NCBI RefSeq assembly: GCF_033807715.1
Contig: NC_084599.1
Span: forward strand, 31,518,125-31,582,124
Source: Cololabis saira
Lineage: Eukaryota > Chordata > Actinopteri > Beloniformes > Belonidae
DNA length: 64,000 bases
Direction of reading: 5' to 3'
A model generated the notes under the pieces. The model did no database searches. It was not told the DNA's origin and saw nothing but the letters and a program-made list of their open reading frames with translations. The translations under genes and the position numbers were made by a program. This document shows, piece after piece, positions 24,480 to 36,475 of this stretch (within the stretch, counting starts at the first letter, position 1; every line of letters begins with the position of its first letter).

Positions 24480-24745
24480 AGTCAACGTGCAATAATTTAC
24501 GTGCAATAACAATACCTCCTTGCAACTCTGTCTCATCTACATACTAACATCACTCCTATTTGCACTAGTATTTTATTACGTATTCTTTCTACTCTTACTC
24601 CTTGCAAAAAGATTACCTAATGTAAATAGATCACTTAATTATGTTGTTGCACTGAAGAGTGAGAGGCTTTTGGTTTCATTGTATGTATGTATAGCTCACT
24701 GTACATGTGTAAAATGACAATAAAAGACATTCTATTCTATCAGTT
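24480..24745 (+). repeat. Probable non-LTR retrotransposon 3' end
   Basis: The sequence ends in GACAATAAAAGACATTCTAT, then a short ATTCT repeat. This is typical of LINE tails that end in a short tandem repeat rather than poly-A. No reverse-transcriptase coding remains. Class assignment is inferred from the tail only. Confidence 0.4.
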
Positions 24746-24782
24746 TAACCACACTGCATTTGTCTATTATTGTGACTTAGAT

Positions 24783-26070
24783 CAGTGATTCTTAACCATA
24801 GGGCCGCGGCCCACACTTGGGCCGCGAGCGCCATCTAGTGGGCCGCGAAAAAAAATCTGTTTTGTACATGTGGGCCGCGGGGGCCGCGGGACTGCATAGC
24901 AACTCCCGACCAAATGAGGAGAAGAAGACCCTCAGCTAGCTCTAGGTGTAATAGTAAGAGAAATGGTGTGTATTTATAGAGAAAATCCTTCATTTTGCAC
25001 GGAGTAGGTTTAGATCCGCCAGGATCAGGGATCGATTACTTGGGTCCAGAGTGAGCGAGCGCGGCGTGATCATTTATCTGACGCGTCCCCGCGGCCGGGG
25101 AGGTCGGTGCCGCTCGGGCGGTGGGCTCCGTCGTTACTGCTGAAGGATTGTACATGTGTCTGCTGGACTGGACTGTTGTTCGGGCTCGCAAAAGCATCGG
25201 AAAGTGACTCTGCTGCAGCGGCCAGAGAGCTGCGGGTTCTGCCCGGCCGTCTCAGCTGATCAGGCTCGGATGAAATCCGACACGCGCAGTCCTGACAACT
25301 TATTAATGTAAATAAAACTTAGTAAGTTACTTAGTAAGTAATTAGCTTGACTCTTACAGAGATGAGAAACCTAACAGGTGGAAAGGGAAGTTCAACCCGG
25401 AATGGACAGATTCATCCTGGTTCAGTCTTCACACTGGGACAAAACCAGTGTCTCATGCGTTCAGAGACCGTGGCGTTCAAAGTGCGAAAGTGAAACGCCA
25501 CTGAAACAAAACACAAAGTTTTTCATCAAACATATCCACTCAAGTCTGAACTGAAGTCACAGAAAAATAAGCTGACCATCTTAAACATATTTGGGTCCAC
25601 ATACAGCTGTGAAGCAGCTTTCTCCACAGTGAACATAATTAAAACTAAATATCGTTCCAGGTTCATCAATGAGCACCTTCTCATGTGCATGAGAACCTGA
25701 CACCATTGAGCCCAGATTTAAAGTCCTGACAGGAGAAATTAGAGCTCAGTTCTCTCACTGAACGACAGAAAGTGAGGGCATAAGATTAAGGGAAGAAAGA
25801 AAAACTGCAAAACTTTTAAATTGTTAAGATGTGTTTATATTAATTTATTATAAAAATGTGTTGAGACAATTAACAAAGAAAAGGGGAAATTCAAACTGCT
25901 GGTAAAGAAATAAAATAAGATAGCATTTGAAAAATAAAATAAAATCTTATTTATTTATTTTATTTTTAAGAGAAAAAAATGTGTAATTGAAGTTACACAT
26001 GTTAATGGGCAAATATGTACTTTTTTAATATAACAGTCAGATGCAGATGTTGATACAACTATGAGGCTAC

Positions 26071-26131
<61 letters not shown>

Positions 26132-26237
26132 GACGTTCTGGACCTTCGCTGCTATACAGTGTTAATATTTAACGGGCCTCGGGCCACTCCGTACTGAAAA
26201 AATTGGGCCCCAAGGTCAGAAAGGTTAAGAACCCCTG
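24783..26237 (+). mobile_element. hAT transposon deletion derivative with decayed transposase ends
   Basis: Termini CAGTGATTCTTAACC and GGTTAAGAACCCCTG form an imperfect inverted repeat. They are flanked by the identical octamer ACTTAGAT (24775-24782 and 26238-26245). The 1455-bp body keeps the two coding ends of a BED-type hAT transposase but lacks the catalytic middle. A 54-bp (AT)n run lies near the right end (26075-26128). Confidence 0.9.
25390..25700 (+). pseudogene. hAT transposase relic: BED finger joined to dimerisation domain
   Basis: The frame near 25392-25525 reads FNPEWTDSSWFSLHTGTKPV and then VKRH-stop, a decayed BED finger of the GTF2IRD2/ZBED-like hAT group. At 25572-25700 a clean 42-codon frame ends in a stop and contains YSCEAAFSTVNIIKTKYRSR, the conserved hAT C-terminal dimerisation motif. 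Roughly 500 residues of catalytic core that should separate them are missing. This is a large internal deletion plus point decay and is not functional. Confidence 0.75.
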
Positions 26238-26245
26238 ACTTAGAT

Positions 26246-28164
26246 GAAGATCACATCAGATTTTATGAATGATATGTAAAAAAAAAAATAAATCCACTTT
26301 TTCTTTTCACTTATTTCCCTCTGGGAATTAATAAAGTATTTTTGAATGGAACAGAAGTGAATTTGCTGCTTTCCTTGATAAGTGAAGTGACAATCTTACT
26401 TAAAAAAATGCAAATGTTTTTGCCTTATTTCCCCCCTCAGCTTAATATTTAAATAAATATTTTCATGTTTCCAGAGACAGCTCCATTTACTGTCATGTGT
26501 TTATGCTGAAACACAGCAGCATTTCACCAGCAGTAGCAGTTCTTAAAAATTCAGTCATTGCTGCACTTTCACCAGCACAGAACACCCAGATCCCGTGTCC
26601 AGCAGAAATGACCAGCTAAGAATAAATGTGTATGTCCATTTTAGGTTTTATAGACCATTCTTTCATTTTGTATACCTGCTTTATTTTGGAGTTTCTCCCT
26701 GAAGATTTTGCATGAGAAACTGGCTCCATCACTGGTCACCAGTCCATTACAGGACTAACACGGGGACACAAGCAACTGTATAGCCTCATACTCACACCTA
26801 TAATGCCAGTCAATGAACATGCATGTCTGCAGACTGTGAGAGGATGCATGAAGACCTCGAGAGAAGAAGGCCTATAAAACATGTCATAGTTTTTACCTTG
26901 TTTAGTATACAGTTAGTTACCTCCAACAACTTCTCCCTCTGACATTTGGAAATCCACTAGTCGCACATATATATGTTATTTGGCCTCTGAGGTAGTCTCA
27001 CTACCCACAAAGCTCTTTGTCCTTTAATAAACGGGCTCAAATCTGCTCAGGGAACCCTTCACCACCACTAGAGGCCTGGCAGCAAGCTGGTTGGCTCTGA
27101 AAATATCTATATGCTTAGAAATGTGTATGTTGTCAGTCTTTCCCTAATCTACATGGCACCTCAGATTGAGTGGGAGTCCATGTGGAGCTTAACTTTGTCT
27201 TAATAAAGAGCGGCGTGCATTTTGTTTTGTTCATGAACCACGACTAAGCCATGGAGGGACGATAACTAAGAAGAACGCTGCACATCCATTTTAATTAAAG
27301 GCTGTTTAGTTTCTTCTTGCATTGTCTGAGTGTTACTTAAGGAGTGAAGTCATCATTTCAAAAGGAATACATCACACTTAATTCTGTTTTTATTTTTGAC
27401 AATACTGATACCCTTTCCAAATGTATCCACTCAACCAACAAAAATTCAGATTTTTTTAAATAAATAATGTAATATGTGACAATCTGAAAAAGCTTGCTTG
27501 TATTGATTCATGTAGAGCCAATTATTGCCTGATCCTGCACTTGCATTTAAATTAATTTCCCTGTTAAGCTCGCCAGCAACATGCAGCATGTTTCAGAGGA
27601 GGGACCCACTTTACACTTCACGCAGAGAGAGAAACTGTAGCAACCAGTAGGTGAAGCATATCCAGATATTTTAGTTAGAACTCGGAGGATAGCAAAAAAA
27701 AGAGATGTGAAAACGAGTCAACATCGAAACAATACCTGTAAATGAATGATTCTGTTGAACTGTCCCCGCTGGATGTACTGGATGTTCCAGCGCCTCCAAG
27801 ACTGGAGGCGGTGGGATACAAAGTGCAAGCCACAACTGCTAAGCTACTTCTGCATGTTAGCTATTCATCATCAGGTGGAGATAGAAGTTGAACGGATCCT
27901 CTAATCTCACTGTCAGCAATTCAGTGAGATTAACTTTTGTACAAGACTTCACTCCAGGGTGTGTTGTGGCATCTTCTGACCCACTTTTGTGATGCAATAT
28001 AGACAAAAAAAAAACTATAGTTTTTTTCTTCAGATCATCCATCTGATTATATAAAAAGAAAGGAAAGATATACAAAACAGTAGCACTGATTAAAGACAGA
28101 GGGCAGAGTTGGAAGAAGCATAGGTTAAAAGGTAAAATTTCTCTTTGGGATCGTCAAAGATGTA
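26246..28164. other. Gene-free stretch with a diverged interspersed repeat
   Basis: Around 26700-26860 the phrase GGTCACCAGTCCATTACAGG and the following text resemble the repeat seen at 29670-29950. No gene is recognised. Confidence 0.4.
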
Positions 28165-28528
28165 CAGGACTGTCTCAGAAAATTAGAATATTGTGATTTT
28201 CTGTATTGTAATTACAAAAACAAAAATGTCAAACATTCTGGATTCATTACAAATCAACTGAAATATTGCAAGCCTTTTATTATTTTAATATTGCTGATCA
28301 TGGCTTACAGCTTAAGAAAACTCAAATATCCTATCTCAAAAAATGTGAATATTCTGGGAATCTTAATCTTAAACTGTAAGCAATAATCAGCAATATTAAA
28401 ATAATAAAATGCTTGCAATATTTCAGTTGATTTGTAATGAATCCAGAATGTATGTTTTTGTTTTTTTAATTGCATTACTGAAAATAAAGAACTTTATCAC
28501 AATATTCAAATTTTCTGAGACAGTCCTG
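28165..28528 (-). mobile_element. Palindromic TA-target MITE, copy 1
   Basis: It starts CAGGACTGTCTCAGAAAATT and ends with the complement AATTTTCTGAGACAGTCCTG, flanked by TA on both sides. Nearly the whole 364 bp is self-complementary (a long hairpin around the centre). The TA target suggests a Tc1/mariner-like or similar transposase. Relative to the copy at 40722-41089 it is inverted. Confidence 0.8.
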
Positions 28529-28533
28529 TATAT

Positions 28534-28665
28534 CAGTGGTCCCCAACCTTTTCTGTACCGCGGACCGGTTTAATGTCTGACAATATTTTCACGGCCCAAT
28601 CTAAAGATGTAGTTGATAAAAACTAAATAAAATGACAAGATTGGCATTAAAAATGGTATTTTCTC

Positions 28666-28718
<53 letters not shown>

Positions 28719-29342
28719 ATAATAAAAAAATAAAATAAAATATTGGAAATTGTAAATTACCTTTAATATGAGTATTTCTATAAAAAATGTTTTTATGTTT
28801 TTATGTCTCATTAATGTTATTTAAAGCCAGGCCTTTATTTTATTTGTTATATATTAAGGAGACCAATATTTAGTGCTATTTAGTGCTGCAGAAAGTGTGT
28901 CTGAAAGACTAAACTAGTGTCAGGAATGCTGAAGTGGTGCCCAACTGACACAAAAAGCACCTGCTGATAAGGATTTGTTTTCTTTGCAAATGTTATGCCG
29001 TATTTATGTACATATTGAGTTTGGTTGCCATGGTTACTCATGTATTGTGGTTAACGGTAGCTGTTATTACCGACCGAGCCGCTGTGTCGGTCAGTATTTA
29101 AGTTAAATGAAACTTATATGAATGGAGAAAGACTAACTCTATTTTAGTTTATTCCTTTATAGCTCTTAAGGTGTGTTTGCAGTGTATTTACATCCAAGGA
29201 ATAAAAACATTGTGAACCATCAGTTTGAGAGTCAACCATCATCAGTCGGGGCTACAGAAATTATTTTTTCTTTCTGTGCGGCCCGGTACCAAATGACCCA
29301 CGGCCCGGTACCGGGCCGCGGCCCGGGGGTTGGGGACCACTG
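28534..29342. mobile_element. hAT element nested at the MITE edge
   Basis: The ends are inverted (CAGTGGTCCCCAACC and GGTTGGGGACCACTG) with an exact 8-bp duplication CTGTATAT (28526-28533 and 29343-29350). The left duplication includes the last three bases of the MITE, so the hAT arrived later. It contains an (AAT)n run at about 28667-28716 and no transposase. Confidence 0.92.
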
Positions 29343-29639
29343 CTGTATATGATCAGGACTGGGCACATCATGTAAGAATATTGGGAAGGAAAGTCAGAGA
29401 GGCCAGACTGAGATTATTTGGACATGTAAAGAGGAGGGATAGTGGATATAACATAGAAGGATGATGAGGTTGGAACTGCCGGAAAGAAGGCGACCAAAGA
29501 AGAAATACACGGATGTAGTGAAAGAGGACACGGAGTTAGTGACAGAGGAGGATGCAGAGGATAGGGTTAAATGGAGGTGGATGATTCGTTGTGGCGACCC
29601 CTGAAGGGAACAGCTGAAAGGAACAGAAGAAGATCCATT

Positions 29640-30829
29640 TGTCTATTTTTGCTTCATCATGTTAAGAGATATTGAAAGGCTGGAGCCTATCCCAGCGGGG
29701 AGAGGCGGGGTACACCCTGCGCAGGTCACCAGTCCACCACGGCGCCTCACACAGACGAACGCATAACTGTGCACACTCACTCCTACGACAGCCTTGAATA
29801 AACAATCGCCTCACATGCTTGATTTTGGGCTGTGGGAGGAAGCTGAGGATCTGGACTAAACCCATGCAGAAAGTAGCCAGAGCAACACCACACAGAAGAG
29901 GCCTCCGCTGAGATTCAAACCAGCAATCTAACCACCGCATCACTGCACATTTTAGTTTTAAAAATGGAACGACCTTTACGCCTCCTGTTCCCACACTGTC
30001 ACACTCACAGTCGCTGACACGTTGTCATCTTGTGAACAGGCTTGTCAACATTTTAGCCCTCAGCCCCGGTCAGGGGAAAGTCTTAGGTTTAGAAGAGCTC
30101 AAACTGTAATCGCAGGATTACTGATGTTACTGCATCCCTCCGCTCTGGGCCATCCCAGTGGATCCTTGGGCTGTGGTGAAATACTTGCGATGATGTGGGC
30201 TCAAAATCTGAAATCTGGACTAACTCATCTCCCCTTCCTCTCACTCTCTCCTTCTCTGCACTGCTGTATATATACAGCTTAATAAAGCAGGAACAAATCC
30301 CCAAGCTTTATATCTGCAGTAGACAGAGCTGTAAAGATGCAATGTTTCCTCCTACGCATGCTGGCAGACACGCAGTAGCTTGAGAGACCCAAACACCTCC
30401 AACTGTAGATACGGTAATGCCATGGAATATCTGATTATTTCTCCGTGACAGCAAAGAGGAAACCTGCAGCCTCGAGCCGAGCCGGTAGCTGTTAAGATTT
30501 AGTCTGTATGATTTGGGTATCTGCAGTGTTGATCTTAATGCACTGGGTGGACTGATATCAGAACTCAATCCACACAGTTAACAGATTTTTTAAGTCAAGC
30601 CTGGAACAGAATACAGAAAAAACATTTTAAAAATGTGTTGGACTGCCATGTTGGAGAATTGAAAGGATGGAGCAGTTTTATGAGCAGCATGAGTCAGATA
30701 ACAGAGGTGGTTGGACCAGAAATGTTTCCATTCAGGAGGAGGTGTGTCCCACGAGACAATACAGTATCTGCACAGTGACTTCTACTTCTTGTTTTTGCTC
30801 AAATGTCTTCCATCTAAACCAGGGGTCGG
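29640..30829. other. Gene-free stretch with a common fish repeat
   Basis: Positions about 29670-29950 carry the phrase GGCTGGAGCCTATCCCAGC and later AGGCGGGGTACACCCTG, known to me as a widespread teleost interspersed repeat of uncertain class. The remainder holds no recognisable gene. Confidence 0.45.
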
Positions 30830-31276
30830 CAACCCGCGGCTCCAGAGCCGCATGCAGCTCTTTAGCGCAGCCCTAGTGGCTCCTGGAGCTTTTTCAAAAA
30901 TGTTTGACCTTTTCTTCTTTTTTTTCCTTTTTTTTCTTCTTTTTTTCTTCTTTTTCCTTTTTTTTCTTATTTTTTTTCTCTTTTTTTCTTCTATTTCCTT
31001 TCCTTTTTAATCTCGACATTTCAACTTTTTTCTCGAAATTTAAACTTTTTTCTCAACATTTCGACTTTTTTCTCGACATTTTGACTTTTTTCTCGAAGTG
31101 CATAATGAAAAAAAAAATCTTCCCCCAGTTATAACTAATATAGAAACATGCAGCATGTGTTGCCTTCATTCTAAGGCTTATACAAGACTTTTCATTTTTT
31201 ACGGCTCCAGACATATTTGTTTTTTGTGTTTTTGGTCCAATATAGCTCCTTCAACATTTTGGGTTGCTGACCCCTG
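30830..31276 (+). mobile_element. hAT MITE with internal pyrimidine minisatellite, copy 3
   Basis: Same family and orientation as the copies at 15.5 and 18.2 kb: CAGGGGTCGGCAACCC at the left end, and a perfect octamer duplication ATCTAAAC (30822-30829 and 31277-31284). At 447 bp it is the shortest, because it has fewer minisatellite units. Confidence 0.93.
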
Positions 31277-34107
31277 ATCTAAACAATTCAAGTAAAGTCC
31301 AAAATATATTTGTAATGTAATACCATTATTATTTTCATTTAAATGCTGTCTGAAAAATATTTGCGTACCAGTTTAGATCTGTGTGATTTAAATGACTTGA
31401 TAATGTCACTTTAATAAACCGATGAAGTGAAAAAGTTAAGCAACTCCTTTAAGTAGTGTTAACACTTCAGACGCAAACAGGCAAAGACACAGTTTCTGAT
31501 CGTGAACCGGTTATCTGCAGTTCATCCTGGCTAACTTCACCAGAGTCTGCTCACACACGCAGTCCCTGGGAAAAGGTCTCATCAGTCAGGTAAACAGTCT
31601 ACAACTGAAACGCCTTATTCCCTGTAGACTCAATCTATTATCGAAGAGTTCAACAGGTCCAAAGCCCTCCCTAAATGAATAATAAATAAATAAGTAAAGC
31701 TTGCTTGTTGAAGAACATTTCTGCGCTTGCACTAAAAGCACTTGAAGTGTCCCCAGGTGGCTGGAGAGAGCATGCTGGGTGTGATAGCGGTCCGATGGTG
31801 TTCCCAATGGTGCGGAGTCGTATCCTGGGGGGGCGAAGAGGGGAACTGGCTTTGACCTGAAATAACTAATAGAGATTTTATGGTGTCCTGGTAACGCAGA
31901 GCTGGCCCTGCAACACATGCCAAGCACCTAGAGCAAGACGACCTCCGTGGATCCGAAAGCCTGTACTCTTTCCAAACTGTTTTTCATCCGACTTGTGATA
32001 TAAAGCTGCAGTATGTACTGTACAGTCATTGAGGTAGTCCCTTCCCTTTATAAGTTACAGAAGCAAACGAAGACAAGTCAAACAGCAGAGGAGCTTTTCT
32101 GGACTAGTGGGGCAGCATTATACCGCACAGCCTTGACACAAGAGTATAGATGAAGTGTTATGTAATTAATACTCCTCCTCTTATGCAGATACAGTAGGCA
32201 AGCCTAAGAAATCCTGGCCTCAGCTGTAACTGTAACCCTGCAATGACTGATAGAGCTCGTTTGAATCCCTCTGGCTCCTATATCCTCATAAAGAGGAGCA
32301 GCCTTTGAGTCAGCTAAAGCACTGAGCACAACTGAGACTGTAACACAGGCTTCGTATATGATGAAGGTTTCAAACAGCAACATCTAACCCTTTTTTTTTC
32401 CTGCATACAGCATGCAGAAAATCTGTCTCTCTTGTCTTGCCCACGCACATAAAATACAGCCAAAAGACCCCATGTTCACCTGCTGTCCCATAATTCAGCA
32501 ATGACTAGGGCAGCTGACTGATAAAGCTGAAACTGACAGAGAAAAGTGATGTGGGGATTCTCTTACCAACAAATCCTCCTTCTTTAGGAATCCTTCCTTT
32601 CCTCTCCCTTCAGCCGGCTTCTTCCTGCACTCCAGCTTTTATCTTTCCAGTAAATACAGCAGGAGGTAAACGGCAAAAGGACTTTAAATAATTGGCATTC
32701 CACTTGCTCTTGTGATGTCTCTCCGTCTCTCTGTATCTTCCAGATTTCTACATTGTCTCTGGAGGAGAGCAGGAGCATCAGTGATACGCTGCCGCGCGGT
32801 CCGCTGCAGGAGCCTGGATGTCAATCAACATAGGTAACCTAGGGAACTGCTGAGCCCGCCTCACATCCTGATTGGACGGCTGATGGAGAACCAGAAGTCA
32901 CAAGTCCTCACAGATCCACAGATGGGTACCGAGAGCTGTGGTGGGATCATGTAGAGAGCCAAACAAACAGTAGTGGATTGCAGTACTTGTGAACTCTCTT
33001 CATCTCCTCTCACTCTCGCTCTGACTTCAGAGCCTACTGCTTTATTTTACAGTTGCTTAGCAACAGACTGGCACGAGTATGTGTTGCAGAGCAGAAGAGA
33101 TGTGAGGGAGAGAAAGGAGTTCAAGTCCTCAACTTGCTCTTTCTCTCTGCCTGTCAGAAGTGTGGATGGATGCTGAATATTTCAACTCTCAGCAGCAGCA
33201 GCAACATTCCCTCAAAGGAGTTTATTTGTTGCACACACATAAGAATGTACACTAAAATGCCTGGCTGTGTTAGAGGGAAAGTTTGCAAAAGATGCAAGTT
33301 GGAATTTGAAAATATAAAATCATGTGGTTTGTCTTTACTGGTGCAATGTTTGCAAGTCTTTTCAGGATATAAAGAATCTCAAATTTAAATATGTCAACAT
33401 CTTAAAGAAGCGACATGAGTGTTTAAAAAGTGTGTGCTTGAATGCAAATGCACAGAATGAAACACTGACAACAATAAGATACGTCAATTGGTAGACTTTT
33501 TTCGACATTGTAATGTACTCTTCTAGGAACAACAAAATGCAGAAGTCTTTACTTTTATGGATTGTTTGTTGACCTACAATTACATCCATTTAAACATTAT
33601 TGTTTTAAAGAGACACTACGTAACTTTTCCACCTTAATATCATATTTCCAGAGTCATTGTGATGGTACATCAACTTCCAACAGGTTTAATGACACCTCTG
33701 TCATGGTCTGAGGGGTCTGTATCACCTTCACTGGCACTATGTAACTTTGAGGAGCATGGTAGGAACCCTGCCACACTAAAAAACTACAAATCGTTACGAC
33801 TTTGACTGCTTTACGGCATACGTCACTTCCCCCTCCTTCCCGATTCGCAGTCGAGACGAAAATGGGCAGGGCGTGGAGCGCAGAGCTCAGGAGAACCTGG
33901 TAACCCGTTGCTGCGTTGTGGATGCAGCAGCTCCACACAACAGTCGTGGGGAAAAGATCCTAATGGTTTAACTTTTCAACGGTTTCCAGCTCGGAGGCAG
34001 AACCACGGAGACCAAGTATCTGACATAACAAAGTAAAAGAGTGAAAGAGTCGTCGGCTCGCTTTGGATCGCGGCTGTAACGACCAAACACCGGCTTCCAC
34101 ACAGTAA
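31277..34107. other. Gene-free stretch
   Basis: No recognisable coding region. The segment from about 33610 to 34030 (beginning near AGAGACACTACGTAACTTTT) looks like an interspersed percomorph repeat, but its ends could not be fixed. Confidence 0.4.
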
Positions 34108-34245
34108 AGCCTGAATTATGGTTCTGCGTTAAATCGACGCAGACCTACGGCGTCGTACGTGGCGACGCGCAACGTACGGTGCGTGTCTCCGCGTACCCTA
34201 CGCCGTAGGCTCTGCGTCGATTTAACGCAGAACCATAAACAGCCT
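34108..34245. mobile_element. Harbinger-like palindromic MITE, copy 1
   Basis: A 138-bp near-perfect palindrome. Inverted ends AGCCTGAATTATGGTTCTGC and its counterpart are flanked by TAA on both sides. The three-base target site is characteristic of PIF/Harbinger elements (TWA). It is related to the copy at 56338-56479. Confidence 0.8.
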
Positions 34246-35855
34246 TAAACCACAAACACTCACACAGACCGGCTCGGATCAAAACACGGGTTTTATTCCC
34301 CACTTCTCGAGCTAAACGCAGTTGCTGGCCAGCTCTCTGCGGTGCAATTAACCCCAATCTTCAGATAAAACTAGTTTGTTGAGGAAAAAATATTAACTCT
34401 TATTTGTAGCTGCAGAGGAAAAAAATAATCTCACGAGGAAAAAAAAAACATTGCTCACGCCTCGGAGCCTCTTCAGCATAATATAGCAGTCAAAAAAAAA
34501 GAAAAGAGAAGTAAGAGGGATACAAAACATGTACTGTATGTTGTACTATTATAAGAATTTATTGAAACACATGGGTCTTCAGTAGAGATTTCATATGGAT
34601 CCAGACCGTTAATAATCATTATTTTCTCCATATACCGCTCCCTGGCTTCCTTGTTTAAGGTATCCCGGTAAATTCCAGTTCCTTTCCAGCAGTTTAACAT
34701 CTTTTTTTTTGCGTTCCGTCTGTTCACTTGGTGAAACAGAAAAGCGTCCAGTCTCCTCTCATCAAAACAAATGCAGCGACGGGACAGGAGTTTTCCGGCA
34801 GTATGCGCTGGTACTCATGGGAAACGTAGTGTTCTTTCTGGTAAAACACTACCGCTTTTGTCCAGAAGATGCCGCCAAACTCAGAAAAGCTGAAAGTTAC
34901 GTTGTGCTGCTTTAAATACAGTATAACTGAATATTGTGAATCTGCTCTAAGACTCATCATTGACAGCATTGACAGCTAAAGGTTGTCAGAGAAATTAAAT
35001 GAATATAGCCTGCATCGTAATATGCATGTACATTTTTTTTTAAAGAATGACTATTTACCTATCCTTTATTATATGTTCTTGTGTCCAATAATCCTTTCAA
35101 ATGGATTTGTTCAGAGTATTTGTAAAACACATTTTAAATACATTTGATCAGTTTGAGACAAAAAAAGGCTTATTGCTTGTACTGATTAATTTAGAGCCAA
35201 TAACTTAATATTCACATGCAGTCATATAGTATGTTGGCCTGTTTGCTAATGAAATAATAATTTAATGGAAATAACCCAGCTCTCAAACATTCACACCAAT
35301 GGTTGACTCTATGATGGCAGTTAAAGTTTATTTAGTTCTTCAGAGAAGCACACAACAAACGTGGCGTTTCACTCTACATGTCTGTTCTAAAAACCATCTG
35401 CTTTTAAACTTTTATAACAGTGCTTCAAATTACATGTGAATCTAAAAGCTAAAAAGGTCAATTCTGAATAAAAATGAGTATCTGAAAATGTTATGTTGAA
35501 TGTGGAAAATGTTCCATATGTGGGGAAAAGATTCTGTGAACATCCAGTTATGGACTCGAGTGTGGGCCTCCAGACCTTTGGATGTTTTTGAGATCAATAT
35601 TGCTTTCTTTTTTTTTTAGAACGCTGTTTAACTCACCACGATAAGCAGCCACGCCAATACGCAGAGGACTCCAGCAGTCCAAGTCCCAGCCTGTGATGCA
35701 TAACATAGTACACAGTCTTCATCTCTCTCTCCCCTGTTTCCTCTCTGTATAATGTTAACAAAGGGCCACTAGAGCCACAAAAACATTTTTAAAAGAGTCC
35801 ACAGTTGATTTGGCAACACATGAGAGAAATAGCAACGCTTTTGTTCCCTCTTATA
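34246..35855. other. Gene-free stretch with an unknown short coding-like fragment
   Basis: The minus-strand frame at 34473-34727 includes ARERYMEKIMIINGLDPYEI. It resembles a fragment of a transposon-associated protein, but I cannot name it. Nothing else is recognisable. Confidence 0.3.
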
Positions 35856-36218
35856 AGCCCCTTTCACACAGAGATTCCGCAATATTGGTGTAAAGAAGTC
35901 CTGCCAATACGCCGCCTTTGTTGGTTCACACAGAACCATACAACGCCGGCATAACGCCGCTCCCGTCTGTAAATTCACACAGCATGCCGGCGTTCCGCAA
36001 TCAGAGGCGTGACGACAGCGTCAGCGTCTAGTGGCATGCCGGCATGCCGGCTGTGTCATTCACACAGACCCCGTTTCGGCTCTGTGACTACCTCCGCTGC
36101 CGGCTTATTGGTGGGGCCACTTGGCCCCCCCATTCCGCCTCCGTGACTTTCACACAGAACAGCGAGGCGGCTTAAAGGCGCAACGTTCCCGCCTCGAACT
36201 GGCTGTGTGAAAGGGGCT
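35856..36218. mobile_element. MITE with 16-bp inverted ends and internal TTCACACAG motifs
   Basis: It begins AGCCCCTTTCACACAG and ends with the exact complement CTGTGTGAAAGGGGCT, flanked by ATA on each side. Inside, TTCACACAG recurs at least four more times among GC-rich CCGGC/GCCGG segments. There is no coding region. The short duplication does not settle the superfamily. Confidence 0.75.
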
Positions 36219-36397
36219 ATAGATTTAGGTTTTTGTTGTTTTGCTTAGTTTTTTCCAAGCCTAATCATGGCCCTATTCACTTGCACTGATATCCTTGAAC
36301 TTCACATTAATAGCTCCAGCCAAACAGCTGCCAGATGCCAACCCAACAAATTATATCAACTCCAGACTTTTAAGGTGCTTCAACTGTCTTAAAAAAC

Positions 36398-36475
36398 AAG
36401 TAAATGGACCACACCCGTACAGCTAATTTCATTTTAGTCAGCTGTCCAAATGTCTTTGAGCCTTATAGAATTTGA
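36398..36475 (+). repeat. Left copy of an unusually long (78-bp) duplication flanking a LINE
   Basis: These 78 bases match 37702-37779 at all but two adjacent positions (TA versus GG). They directly border the truncated L1 fragment and so act as its target site duplication. Confidence 0.85.

Larger units (their letters stand above)
28075..29632 (+). repeat. RTE-type LINE 3' fragment, split by nested transposons
   Basis: Sequence at 29351-29632 keeps the C-terminal end of an RTE reverse transcriptase in broken frames (REARLRLFGHVKRRDSGY, then the end GTGGCGACCCCTGAAGGGAA). The stretch before 28164 (GGTAAAATTTCTCTTTGGGA) may be the same element's upstream part. Between them sit a palindromic MITE and a hAT element. 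It is inactive. Confidence 0.6.
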
